64,000 nt of DNA from Advenella sp. FME57 (GTDB lineage Bacteria; Pseudomonadota; Gammaproteobacteria; Burkholderiales; Burkholderiaceae_B), in NCBI RefSeq assembly GCF_014897675.1, contig NZ_JABUXU010000005.1, positions 1 through 64,000 on the forward strand. Reading direction: 5' to 3'. Both the position numbers and the translations under genes were made by a program. The notes beneath the pieces were generated by a model. The model saw only the letters and a program-made list of their open reading frames with translations, did no database searches and was not told the origin of the DNA. Below, one piece after another: positions 45,578 through 54,083 of the stretch; position 1 is the first letter of the stretch; each line of letters begins with the position of its first letter.

Positions 45578-46123
45578 TACGGTTTTTGGTGTAACTGCAA
45601 CAGCCCTGGCGAACGAACTGTTGAGGGTTGCTGCGGCGGGCATGCCTATTGTGCACTAGTGTGCCTATAGGCCAGAGAGATGGCGGCCCCAATGGAAGGT
45701 TACCCGTGCCCGGGAATATCATTGTGCCGCCTGTCAGGGTTTTATTTAACGTGCCACTCGCTGACTTACACACTGTCCTTCCCGGTTCCGTTAACTGATA
45801 TCGCTGGGCGGTGCGATCGGGACCGGGGCAAACGTGATCTGCAACGCAGTTGGTGCCAGGTTCATGCTGCGCCGATATTTGACCGGCATACGCAGGAAGA
45901 TCGCGCCTTGGGTACAGATCAGGTCAATCATAAGAGACACCACCGCTGTCGTGCATGAACAGAAGATTACCATCCGATCACTTTTCGTTGATGATCGTCC
46001 GGCGTGCCTTTATTGCTGGGAGATATCACAAGCGCGATTGAGATTATCGACGGTCCGATGCACCGGTGTCCGGACCAGCCGCTGATCGCGTTTGAAACTG
46101 CTAAGAACGCGGCGACAACGTCG
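45578..46123. other. 545-base stretch without an intact gene
   Basis: Open frames on both strands are short and I recognise no family. The segment 45950-46110 reads in one plus frame as HEQKITIRSLFVDDRPACLY, which looks protein-like but has no start or ribosome site. It may be a decayed gene. Confidence 0.35.
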
Positions 46124-46447
46124 CTAGGTGCGTGTATCGGTGACCACTTCGCTGAGCTGCAGTATCGGGCTCAGATCCGTGTAGTTTGGAATGTCGCCCA
46201 GAATTTCATCGGCGTGCGGCCCGAATCCTGCCTGGAAGTCTTCGGCGCTGTCGCAGAAAATATGACACATACCGATATAGGTAGGAGGGGCATCTGGCGT
46301 GCCACCGGCGATACCCCGGTCTATGGTGTAATATCGGCAACGCTCGCCCATGCGCTCCTTGAGCAGAGGCAAATGCTTGTCACGATAGTAATCGTGGTCA
46401 AAGCGCGCGCCTGGGGTATTGGGGTACATCACACTGACTTTAATCAT
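46124..46447 (-). CDS. EthD family protein
   Basis: 107 residues of the EthD ferredoxin-like fold: IKVSVMYPNTPGARFDHDYY, RDKHLPLLKERMGER and IGMCHIFCDSAEDFQAGFGP. Members are small dimeric proteins seen in ether, polyketide and aromatic degradation; the reaction is not known. The start follows AAAGGAG by nine bases. It appears monocistronic. Confidence 0.9.
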   Translation of the reverse strand: MIKVSVMYPNTPGARFDHDYYRDKHLPLLKERMGERCRYYTIDRGIAGGTPDAPPTYIGMCHIFCDSAEDFQAGFGPHADEILGDIPNYTDLSPILQLSEVVTDTRT

Positions 46448-46585
46448 TACAGCGTCTCCTTTGTCGATGAAATAATTATTTTTGTGTATCTTAGCGCATT
46501 ACGCCAGGTTGGCTGGCAAGCAATTGTATATGCCCAGCCGGTTTTGTTATTTGAGGCCGATCAAGATAACAGCCCATGTCGTGGG

Positions 46586-46825
46586 TTAATGCAAGCCAAC
46601 AAACTGTTGCGCAGCCTGTAGTGTGAGCTTGTGCAGCAGCCGTTCGGCCTGCTGTTCGGTTGCACCCTCATGCCGCAGGTTGCTGATGAACACAGACAGC
46701 GAGGCATCAACCAGCTTGAGCCGTTCATTGGGGTCGGGCGCAAACTCCAGTCCCGACAGATGCTGAACATTGCCGTTATCAAGCCGCCGCCATCCGTTGG
46801 CTGCAAATTTGGGCAGAGTACTCAT
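46586..46825 (-). CDS. Small conserved-looking hypothetical protein
   Basis: 79 residues starting MSTLPKFAANGWRRLDNGNV with an AAGGAAG site eight bases upstream. The composition (LVDASLSVFISNLRHEGATE) is that of a soluble helical protein. No family is recognised. Its first 47 bases overlap the end of the ORF at 46779-47051 in another frame on the same strand. Confidence 0.55.
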   Translation of the reverse strand: MSTLPKFAANGWRRLDNGNVQHLSGLEFAPDPNERLKLVDASLSVFISNLRHEGATEQQAERLLHKLTLQAAQQFVGLH

Positions 46826-47051
46826 GAGCGGCTTCCTTGTCGTGTGTTGCGGCGGCCTCGGCGAGGACGCATAACGTATATAGCCCATTGTACCCAGTTA
46901 ATGTGTCGCGATCGATGGCAGCGCGCATGATAGCAGCGCAAATTATCCGATAACGAGTGCGCGGTTCAATGTCGTTAAGGGGCAGCGCTTGATCCATAAT
47001 CAGCGGCCTGGGCCGGTCGTCATACCAACCAGACGAGTGCGGCGCATTCAT
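46779..47051 (-). CDS. Small hypothetical protein following the MFS gene
   Basis: 90 residues beginning MNAPHSSGWYDDRPRPLIMD. The middle (YRIICAAIMRAAIDRDTLTG) looks like a real soluble protein. The start ATG lies five bases past the MFS stop, so coupling to that gene is likely; there is no independent ribosome site. It overlaps the next small gene by 47 bases. The function is unknown. Confidence 0.45.
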   Translation of the reverse strand: MNAPHSSGWYDDRPRPLIMDQALPLNDIEPRTRYRIICAAIMRAAIDRDTLTGYNGLYTLCVLAEAAATHDKEAAHEYSAQICSQRMAAA

Positions 47052-47055
47052 GACA

Positions 47056-48279
47056 TTAAGGCCGGCGCGCCAGAGCGCGCTTTTCCGTATCTGGCAACAG
47101 TGCGGCGACAATACCCAGTAGCGGCAGATAGGCGCAAACGCTGTACACATAGGAGATGCTTGTAGTGTCTGCCAGATGTCCCAGCGCTGCTGCACCGACG
47201 CCGCCCATGCCAAACGCGAAGCCGAAGAACAGACCGGCAATCATGCCGGTTTTACCGGGCACCAGTTCCTGGGCATAGACCACAATGGCGGAAAACGCCG
47301 ACGCCAGGATCAGACCGATAATGACAATGAGGATGCCGGTCCAGAACAGATTGGCGTGCGGCAGCAACAGGGTAAAGGGGGCGACACCCAGAATTGACGC
47401 CCAGATGACCCGCTTGCGGCCGATGCGATCGCCGATCGGCCCGCCTACGATGGTGCCGACGGCGACGGCAGCAAGAAAAATGAACAAATAAAGCTGGGAG
47501 GTGCGTATCGACAGGGCAAATTTTTCCATCAAATAAAACGTCAGGTAGCTGCTCATGGAAGCCATGTAGAAATATTTCGAGAAAATCAGCACGCCGAGGA
47601 CAGCCAATGCAGCGATGATTTTGTTGCGCGGCAGTTCAATCGCATTGGCCGAGCGTTTGGAGCGCAGGACGAGCAGGCCCCGGTTGCGCTCATACCAGCG
47701 TCCGATCTGCAGCAGCACCACCATGGCCAACAGGGCGGCCAGTGAAAACCAGGCAACGCTACCCTGACCATGAGGCAGAATAATCAGCGCAGCAAACAGG
47801 GGCCCCAGCGCAGAGCCGACATTGCCGCCAACCTGGAACAGTGATTGCGCCAGGCCGTGTTGCCCGCCCGAGGCCATACGGGCAATGCGGGATGATTCCG
47901 GATGAAATACCGACGAACCGGTACCCACCAGAATGGCGGCCAGCAGCAAAAATGGAAAGGAAGGCGCGACCGACAGCAGCAGCAGGCCCAACAGCGTTGA
48001 ACCCATGCCGATGGTTAATGAATAAGGCTGCGGGTGCTTGTCGGTGTAATGGCCGATAAGGGGTTGCAGCAGCGAGGCGGTAATCTGATAGACCAGCGTG
48101 ATCAGGCCGATTTGCGCAAAGCTCAGGCTGAAGTCATCCTTGAGCATCGGGTAAATGGCCAGCAGGATGGACTGGATCATGTCGTTCATCATATGGGCGA
48201 CACTGATCGCACCAAGCACCTTGAAGGCGGTGCTGTTTTCGGGCTGGGAGGGGCGTATGGCGGCGGATTCTATCGACAT
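47056..48279 (-). CDS. MFS transporter, fosmidomycin-resistance (Fsr) type
   Basis: 407 residues and twelve helices. Features match the Fsr group: SVAHMMNDMIQSILLAIYPM, LIGHYTDKHPQPYSLTIGMG, ILVGTGSSVFHPESSRIARM and GGPIGDRIGRKRVIWASILG. Fsr proteins are exporters giving resistance to fosmidomycin and similar compounds. The start at 48279 (MSIESAAIRPS) gives a normal length; the open frame extends to 48396 without family similarity. It is divergent from the AraC gene, its probable regulator. Confidence 0.88.
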   Translation of the reverse strand: MSIESAAIRPSQPENSTAFKVLGAISVAHMMNDMIQSILLAIYPMLKDDFSLSFAQIGLITLVYQITASLLQPLIGHYTDKHPQPYSLTIGMGSTLLGLLLLSVAPSFPFLLLAAILVGTGSSVFHPESSRIARMASGGQHGLAQSLFQVGGNVGSALGPLFAALIILPHGQGSVAWFSLAALLAMVVLLQIGRWYERNRGLLVLRSKRSANAIELPRNKIIAALAVLGVLIFSKYFYMASMSSYLTFYLMEKFALSIRTSQLYLFIFLAAVAVGTIVGGPIGDRIGRKRVIWASILGVAPFTLLLPHANLFWTGILIVIIGLILASAFSAIVVYAQELVPGKTGMIAGLFFGFAFGMGGVGAAALGHLADTTSISYVYSVCAYLPLLGIVAALLPDTEKRALARRP

Positions 48280-48370
48280 TGCATTCACATATATATGACA
48301 TTCGCAATCAGTAAGTGTAGCCGTGCTAGAATTAATGAAAGTGCCAATTTTCGTCGAGAAAGTGACAGTG

Positions 48371-49159
48371 ATGCATCCGCTTCCCAGAAGCGTCAACGCA
48401 GAAGACTACCAGAACATTGCCCCCGCCGTGGCCGCCATGTCCAAGGAGTTTGCGGCCGGTACGGGATCGGCGACGCATTCGCATCGGCGCGCGCAACTGC
48501 TTTTTGCATCGCGCGGCGTGATCCGCGTAAGCACCGACAAGGGTTATTGGCTGCTGCCGCCGCTACGTGCCTTATGGGTGCCACCCAATGTTCCGCACTG
48601 CACGATGGCGGTTTCCCACGTGGACATGCGCACGCTGTATATTGATGCAGGCGCTGCCAGATCATTGTGGGCCGGTTGCCAGGTGATCGAAGTCAGCAAC
48701 CTGCTGCGCGAGCTGATCCTGAGCCTGACCGCCGAACCCGTCATCTATTCGCAAAATGAACGGGGTGGCCGGATTGCAGCGCTGATTCTTTCGGAACTGC
48801 CGTCAGCCGAAACCGTGGCCACCCAGATCCCGTGGCCGCGGGATCGTCGGCTTATATCCATCTGCACCACCATCATGGATCAGCCCGGACTGAGCCGTCC
48901 GTTGGGGGCGTGGGCCGATGCAGTGGGCGCCAGTGAGCGCACGCTGATTCGGCTGTTTCAGTCAGAACTGGGAATGAATTATCGTCAATGGCTGCAGCAG
49001 GTCAGGCTGGCAGACGCGGTATGCAGACTATCGATGGGCCAGTCCATCGGGACCATTTCACGGGAACTGGGCTACCGCAGTCCCAGTGCGTTCAGCGCGA
49101 TGTTCCGCCGTGCGCTGGGCATGCCGCCCAATCTGTATTTGCACCCGGCAAAGCTATGA
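48371..49159 (+). CDS. AraC family transcriptional regulator
   Basis: 262 residues. The N-terminal part is a cupin-like sensor domain (THSHRRAQLLFASRGVIRVS, LRALWVPPNVPHCTMAVSHV). The C-terminal DNA-binding domain has LGAWADAVGASERTLIRLFQ and ISRELGYRSPSAFSAMFRRA. It resembles the NimR/RipA-type regulators of MFS exporters. The start is uncertain: ATG at 48371 is used here, and ATG at 48338 or GTG at 48323 are possible. It is divergent from the Fsr-like gene. Confidence 0.85.
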   Translation: MHPLPRSVNAEDYQNIAPAVAAMSKEFAAGTGSATHSHRRAQLLFASRGVIRVSTDKGYWLLPPLRALWVPPNVPHCTMAVSHVDMRTLYIDAGAARSLWAGCQVIEVSNLLRELILSLTAEPVIYSQNERGGRIAALILSELPSAETVATQIPWPRDRRLISICTTIMDQPGLSRPLGAWADAVGASERTLIRLFQSELGMNYRQWLQQVRLADAVCRLSMGQSIGTISRELGYRSPSAFSAMFRRALGMPPNLYLHPAKL

Positions 49160-49316
49160 TGTGCCCTGTCCCAATTGCCCTGACGACCAGGGACGGGCTG
49201 TCTGCTTTATCTCATGGGGCAGGTAGACGCTTTGCCTGCCTGAAGCGCCATCCTCGGCATTGTGCTCAATGCCCACCAGGCCGGCACCATGTCAGGTGCC
49301 ATATCACATTCGTCAA

Positions 49317-49961
49317 TCAGGACGATGGCGGCTCGCGCCGCGCTTCCAGTTCATCCAGCGACTGCTCGCGCAGTGCCTGCGGGAAGCCGGCAGTCATGGT
49401 TTCCAGTGCGTTGAAAATACGCTCCCAGCCTTCGTCCGTGCGTATGGGAATGCCCAGGAACTGGCTTTCGGTCTTGGCGCGCAACATTAAATAAAGGACT
49501 CCGGCAAGCATGATGCTCACGGTCGCGGGCATATCAATTTCCGGAGTCAGGCCATCGACCCGATCAATGAATGCGCGGGCGGCCTTCTCGCGCCGCTGGG
49601 CCAACTTGGCGGTGACCTCATTGAGTTCCACCAGTTCCCAGCGGCGCACTTCACGCAGCGTGTCGTTGCTGGTCAGTGCGTCAACCTGGGCATGCAGCAT
49701 GGACAGGACCAGTTGCTGGGGTGTCTGCTGGCTTGATTCGTCGTTGCCCAGCATCCCGCGGTGGCCGGTCCAGAAATCCTGCTCCTGCATCCAGGCCAGC
49801 AGCAGCCCGTCCAGCCCGTTGAAGTAACGATAAATCAGTTCCTTGCTCACGCCCGCGCGGCGGGCAACGGCGTTGATACCAATGCCTCCCATCCCGGCTT
49901 CGCGGATTTGGGCTTCCAGGGCCTGGAGGATCTGCTGTTCTGTTTGCTGACGACGGGACAT
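49317..49961 (-). CDS. TetR family transcriptional regulator
   Basis: 214 residues. HTH region: ILQALEAQIREAGMGGIGIN, then AVARRAGVSKELIYRYFNGL. The ligand domain contains LVLSMLHAQVDALTSNDTLR. The start is set at ATG 49961 (MSRRQQTEQQ); a TTG four codons earlier is less likely. It is divergent from the DUF1338 gene at 50199 and may control it. Confidence 0.85.
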   Translation of the reverse strand: MSRRQQTEQQILQALEAQIREAGMGGIGINAVARRAGVSKELIYRYFNGLDGLLLAWMQEQDFWTGHRGMLGNDESSQQTPQQLVLSMLHAQVDALTSNDTLREVRRWELVELNEVTAKLAQRREKAARAFIDRVDGLTPEIDMPATVSIMLAGVLYLMLRAKTESQFLGIPIRTDEGWERIFNALETMTAGFPQALREQSLDELEARREPPSS

Positions 49962-50198
49962 AGGAATCCGCAAGTGTATGAAAACTGCATCAGTGATGCC
50001 GATAACTCATTCTACAAGAGAAAAACAATACCGGCGCGCGGTTTGATTCGGCTATACTAAAAAGTGACTTTATGGTCACATTTTGCTGTTTGCCCTCTGT
50101 GCAAATCCGGTAGCCGGAACGTGTCCATTTGCCAGCAGGCTATTGCTGATCTGCCCGCCTTTATTTTTGCCAACTGAACTACAAAGAGTATTCTCGTT

Positions 50199-51575
50199 AT
50201 GGAAAACAATCATTTCGTCTCGACCGACGAAATCCGCACCCGGTTTTCAACTGCCATGTCCAATATGTATGGGCAGGAAGTGCCGCTTTATCGCGATCTG
50301 CTTGAGCTGGTTGCCGACGTTAACGCACAGACGCTGCAGGAAAATCCGCAATTGCAAGCGCAATTGAATGAGTCCGGCGAAATCCAGCGCCTGAACCTGG
50401 AGCGACACGGCGCCATCCGTCTGGGTACGGCTGCCGAGCTGTCCGGCATTCGGCGAGTTTTCGCGGTGATGGGGCTGCAGCCGGTGGGTTATTATGATTT
50501 GTCGGTGGCCGGGGTACCGGTGCACGCCACGGCGTTTCGGCCGGTGGACGATGCTTCGCTGGCAGCCAATCCGTTTCGGGTGTTCACCTCCTTGCTGCGC
50601 CCGGAATTGATTGACGATGAAGCGTTGCGCACCAAGGCCGCCGCGATTCTGGAAAAGCGCTCCATATTCAGCGCACGCGTTTTGGAACTGGCAGAAAAAT
50701 TCGAAACCGAAGGCGGCCTGAAAAGCGAACAGGCTGATGAGTTCGTGATACAGGCCACTGATATTTTCCGCTGGCACAATGAAGCGACGGTGAGTGTTGA
50801 AACGTATAACCAGTTGCTTGACGCCCACCGGTTGATTGCAGATGTGGTTTGCTTCAAAGGTCCCCATATCAACCATCTGACGCCCCGCACGCTGGATATT
50901 GACGCGGCACAAAAGGAAATGCTCAATCGCAATATTCCTGCCAAGGAATCCATCGAGGGCCCGCCTACCCGGCGCCACCCGATTCTGTTGCGCCAGACCA
51001 GCTTCAAGGCGCTGGAAGAGAACGTAACGTTCGACTCCGGTACCGAAAAAGTGGTTGGCGCCCATACCGCGCGCTTTGGTGAAATTGAACAACGCGGTCT
51101 GGCCCTGACGCCCAAGGGACGCGCCCTGTATGATCAGTTGTTATTGCGCGCCCGCGAATCGGGCGAACAGGCTGACGGCACTTATGCAGAGCGCCTGGCG
51201 AGCGTGTTCACTGAGTTTCCAGACGATCTGGCGGCGATCCGCAAAAGTGGCCTGGGCTACTTCCGCTACAATCTGACGCAACAGGGACGCGTTGCCAATG
51301 GCAAGCAGATCGCCAATGCGGACGATATCGACGCCTTGATTGACGCCGGACTGGTTCACGCCGAGCCGATTATTTACGAAGACTTTCTGCCCGTCAGTGC
51401 CGCCGGTATTTTCCAGTCGAATCTGGGTGGCGATGACCAGAAAAGCTATCAGGCAAGTGCTGCCCGGGCCGCATTCGAAGAAGCGCTGGGTGCAAAAGTC
51501 AACGACGAGTTTGCATTGTACGAAGCCGCACAGCAACGCTCGCTTGATCAGCTTGCCGGGCAACTGAAAAAATAA
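50199..51575 (+). CDS. hglS: 2-oxoadipate dioxygenase/decarboxylase (DUF1338, YdcJ/HglS)
   Basis: 458 residues of the DUF1338 family. The residues reported as metal ligands in P. putida HglS appear here as His70 (LERHGAIRLGT), His226 (GPHINHLTPR) and Glu295 (ARFGEIEQRG). Arg74, a substrate-binding Arg in that enzyme, is also kept. The reaction is iron-dependent conversion of 2-oxoadipate to D-2-hydroxyglutarate with CO2 release, part of D-lysine and pipecolate breakdown. No other lysine-degradation gene is adjacent; only a divergent TetR gene. The ribosome site is a weak AAAGAG. Confidence 0.9.
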   Translation: MENNHFVSTDEIRTRFSTAMSNMYGQEVPLYRDLLELVADVNAQTLQENPQLQAQLNESGEIQRLNLERHGAIRLGTAAELSGIRRVFAVMGLQPVGYYDLSVAGVPVHATAFRPVDDASLAANPFRVFTSLLRPELIDDEALRTKAAAILEKRSIFSARVLELAEKFETEGGLKSEQADEFVIQATDIFRWHNEATVSVETYNQLLDAHRLIADVVCFKGPHINHLTPRTLDIDAAQKEMLNRNIPAKESIEGPPTRRHPILLRQTSFKALEENVTFDSGTEKVVGAHTARFGEIEQRGLALTPKGRALYDQLLLRARESGEQADGTYAERLASVFTEFPDDLAAIRKSGLGYFRYNLTQQGRVANGKQIANADDIDALIDAGLVHAEPIIYEDFLPVSAAGIFQSNLGGDDQKSYQASAARAAFEEALGAKVNDEFALYEAAQQRSLDQLAGQLKK

Positions 51576-51640
51576 GACTGGCAGGCCGGTCGCGCTGTCG
51601 TGGCCGGCTTTGATCCAGAGCGGGTAATTTGGCCCTTATC

Positions 51641-51695
51641 TTGCCTGTATCGTGCCCGTATCGTGCCCGTATCGTGCCCGTATCGGGGCTGTATC
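51641..51695. repeat. Five-copy 11-bp tandem repeat
   Basis: Three perfect copies of GTGCCCGTATC (51652-51684) are flanked by a degenerate copy on each side, TTGCCTGTATC and GGGGCTGTATC. The period is about one helical turn. It lies between the hglS-like gene and the siderophore operon. Confidence 0.9.
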
Positions 51696-51835
51696 ACACG
51701 TCCAGCTGGGAGTTACAGGTCATTCGAATGGCGCTGCACCCTGAGGCTAGATCGCGCCTATTGCCGTTGTCTTTCTGCGAGCGTTGCGTGCCGCTCGCGA
51801 CCGATGACCGGCGGCACCCTGCATGAAAAAGTATA

Positions 51836-51854
51836 AATAAGAATACATCTTATT
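51836..51854. promoter_or_regulatory. Fur box upstream of the siderophore transport operon
   Basis: AATAAGAATACATCTTATT is a 19-base near-palindrome (9-1-9), with perfect outer arms AATAAGA/TCTTATT, of the size and base pattern of Fur boxes. It precedes an iron-siderophore importer, which makes ferric repression very likely. Confidence 0.7.
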
Positions 51855-52087
51855 ACCAGTTATGCTACAATTTTCTGTTGTCAAGTCAATCATTTTGTTA
51901 CCCTCGCGACTCCCTGTCCGGGCCCTCTGATGTGCGTGTATCGCGTGTGAATTTATAGCTCACCGAATGCATCCAGGCACAGGCGGCACGATACCCAGGT
52001 GTGGCGTTTTGCCTGCGGCAGATCAACGCCGCGATGCGTTTGGGTGGGTAACCTTTGCAGTTTGAATCAGAAGTGGAGTCATTTTTC

Positions 52088-53017
52088 ATGCAATTTTGCA
52101 AGTCTCAAGCTCGTCGCGGGTTGCTGACCGGCATATTGGTGGTAGCCGCCAGCGTCGCGCTGCCATTGCACGCCTTGACCGTTGATCATGCAAGCGGGAA
52201 AACCACCATCGAAGGCGAGCCAAAGAAAACAGTTGTCTTTGATCTGGCCTCGCTAGACACCATGCATGCGTTGGGCATAGAGGCTTTTGCTGTGCCCGAG
52301 GCCAAGTACATCAATCAACTGGCTGCCTACGCGGAAAAATCGGTTCCAAAGGTCGGTTCACTGTTTGAGCCCAGCTACGAAGCGGTTAATGCGCTGTCGC
52401 CAGACCTGATTATTGTGGGTGGCCGTTCGGCCCCCAAGTATGCGGAATTGAGCAAACTGGCGCCCACCATTGATTTGACCGTCAATGCCAAAGACCTGCT
52501 GGCCAGCGTCAAACGCAACACGCTTACGCTGGCAGACATTTTCAATAAGCAGGACAAAGCCAAGGAACAACTGGGCCGGCTGGACCAGTCCATAGCGGCG
52601 CTCAAGCAGAAGGCCGGCAATGCTGGCTCGGGGCTAATCATTCTTACCACCGGCGGCAAAGTCAGTGCGTATGGTCCGGGTTCCCGCTTCGGTATTCTTC
52701 ATGACACCTTCGGCATTCCCGCTGCGGCGCCCGACCTGTCCACGTCAAATCACGGGCAGGCGGTGTCATTTGAGTTTATTTATAAAACCGACCCGCAGTG
52801 GCTGTTTGTGATTGACCGGGATGGCGCCATCGGCCGCGAGGGTGTGGCCGCCGGCAAGCTGCTCGATAACGAGCTGATCCATAAAACCACCGCCTGGAAA
52901 AAGAAGCAGATTGTCTATTTGAATGCAATGGATTGGTATTTGCTCGGTAGCGCCGGGCTGACCGCTATGCAGCAGAACGTGGACCAGCTGTCCAAAGCAC
53001 TGGACGGCAAGCAGTAA
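52088..53017 (+). CDS. Siderophore ABC transporter substrate-binding protein
   Basis: 309 residues. A signal peptide (LLTGILVVAASVALPLHA) precedes a class III binding fold of the FatB/CeuE/YclQ group: KKTVVFDLASLDTMHALGIE, VPKVGSLFEPSYEAVNALSP and DLIIVGGRSAPKYAELSKLA. There is no lipobox Cys, so it is soluble in the periplasm. It binds a ferric catecholate- or carboxylate-type siderophore. The start at 52088 (MQFCKSQARRG) follows GTGGAG at a long spacing. It is first in a four-gene operon behind a Fur box. Confidence 0.9.
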   Translation: MQFCKSQARRGLLTGILVVAASVALPLHALTVDHASGKTTIEGEPKKTVVFDLASLDTMHALGIEAFAVPEAKYINQLAAYAEKSVPKVGSLFEPSYEAVNALSPDLIIVGGRSAPKYAELSKLAPTIDLTVNAKDLLASVKRNTLTLADIFNKQDKAKEQLGRLDQSIAALKQKAGNAGSGLIILTTGGKVSAYGPGSRFGILHDTFGIPAAAPDLSTSNHGQAVSFEFIYKTDPQWLFVIDRDGAIGREGVAAGKLLDNELIHKTTAWKKKQIVYLNAMDWYLLGSAGLTAMQQNVDQLSKALDGKQ

Positions 53018-53081
53018 CCATGGCGCGCTCGCAAGTCCGGGCCCCGGCGTTCTTGACGATTGACGCCATAGTGGGCCTTTC

Positions 53082-54083
53082 ATGAGCGGTTATCCCGAAG
53101 GGCACAGAAGCAATAAACTGATGCAGCCCCTACTGGTCTGCATGCTGCTATTGCTTCTGTGCTTTTTGTTTCTGGTCAGTCTGTTTCTGGGCGCGGGCGA
53201 TATGTCGCTGGCCGCGTTATTGCGTCTGGATAGCGAAGCCTGGCAACTGCTGCTGATCAGTCGCCTGCCGCGTACCCTTGCATTGGTGCTGGCAGGCACC
53301 TCATTGGCCGTTGCGGGGCTGATCATGCAAATGCTGGTGCGCAACCGCTTTGTCGAACCCTCCACGGCCGGGACCGTTGAATCTGCCACCATGGGAATCC
53401 TGGCTGTCACATTATTGGCGCCGGGGATCTCTGTGCTTGGGAAAATGCTGGTTGCCGCCTTGTTCGCCCTGGCCGGCACGTCGGTGTTTTTGCTGATCCT
53501 GCGGCGCATTCCTTTGCGTTCCGCCTTTCTGGTCCCTGTGGTCGGTCTGGTTCTGGGCGGCGTCATACAGGCTGTTACCACCTTCTTTGCTTACCAGTAC
53601 GATTTGCTTCAGGCCTTGCATACGTGGACCATGGGCGATTTTTCTGGTGTCCTGCGAGGGCGCTACGAACTGTTATGGGTGGCGTTTGCCCTTTCCTGCG
53701 CTGCCTATTTCGCTGCAGACCGCTTCACGGTGCTGGGCATGGGTGAGCAATTTACCACCAACCTGGGGCTTAATCACAAACGCCTTATGCTGATTGGCAT
53801 GGTTCTGGTGTCGGCCATCAGTGCCGTGGTCGTGGTCACTGCGGGCAGTGTGCCGTTCCTGGGCCTGCTGGTGCCCAATGTGGTGAGCCTGATCTTTGGC
53901 GATAATATGCGGCGCTCGCTGCCGTGGGTGGCCTTTCTTGGAGCGCTGTTTGTACTGGCTTGCGATATTGTCGGTCGCCTGATCATTTATCCGCATGAAA
54001 TTCCAATCGGTACGGTAGTGGGCGTGGTCGGTAGCGGGTTGTTCCTCTATCTACTTCTGAACAGGCGGTCTCGTTTTGGCTAA
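53082..54083 (+). CDS. FecCD-type siderophore permease, first subunit
   Basis: 333 residues with about nine or ten helices of the BtuC/FecCD family: RLPRTLALVLAGTSLAVAGL, IMQMLVRNRFVEPSTAGTVE and PFLGLLVPNVVSLIFGDNMR. It resembles YclN/FatD. It forms a heterodimeric pore with the next gene product. The start ATG at 53082 has no clear ribosome site; ATG 53121 is possible. It overlaps the next gene by eight bases. Confidence 0.9.
   Translation: MSGYPEGHRSNKLMQPLLVCMLLLLLCFLFLVSLFLGAGDMSLAALLRLDSEAWQLLLISRLPRTLALVLAGTSLAVAGLIMQMLVRNRFVEPSTAGTVESATMGILAVTLLAPGISVLGKMLVAALFALAGTSVFLLILRRIPLRSAFLVPVVGLVLGGVIQAVTTFFAYQYDLLQALHTWTMGDFSGVLRGRYELLWVAFALSCAAYFAADRFTVLGMGEQFTTNLGLNHKRLMLIGMVLVSAISAVVVVTAGSVPFLGLLVPNVVSLIFGDNMRRSLPWVAFLGALFVLACDIVGRLIIYPHEIPIGTVVGVVGSGLFLYLLLNRRSRFG

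Larger units (their letters stand above)
51576..52087. other. Leader region of the siderophore operon
   Basis: About 510 bases without a supported gene. It contains an 11-base tandem repeat at 51641-51695 and a Fur-box-like palindrome at 51836-51854, followed by an AT-rich promoter-like stretch (TTATGCTACAAT) near 51861-51872. The leader of the downstream gene is more than 200 bases long. Confidence 0.5.

Noticed and set aside
45578-46123. Several short frames as genes
   Set aside because: None has a start with a ribosome site and a recognisable protein; the stretch is reported only as possibly decayed.
51641-51695. Possible CRISPR array
   Set aside because: The units are 11 bases and contiguous with no spacers, so this is a simple tandem repeat. 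No cas gene is present.
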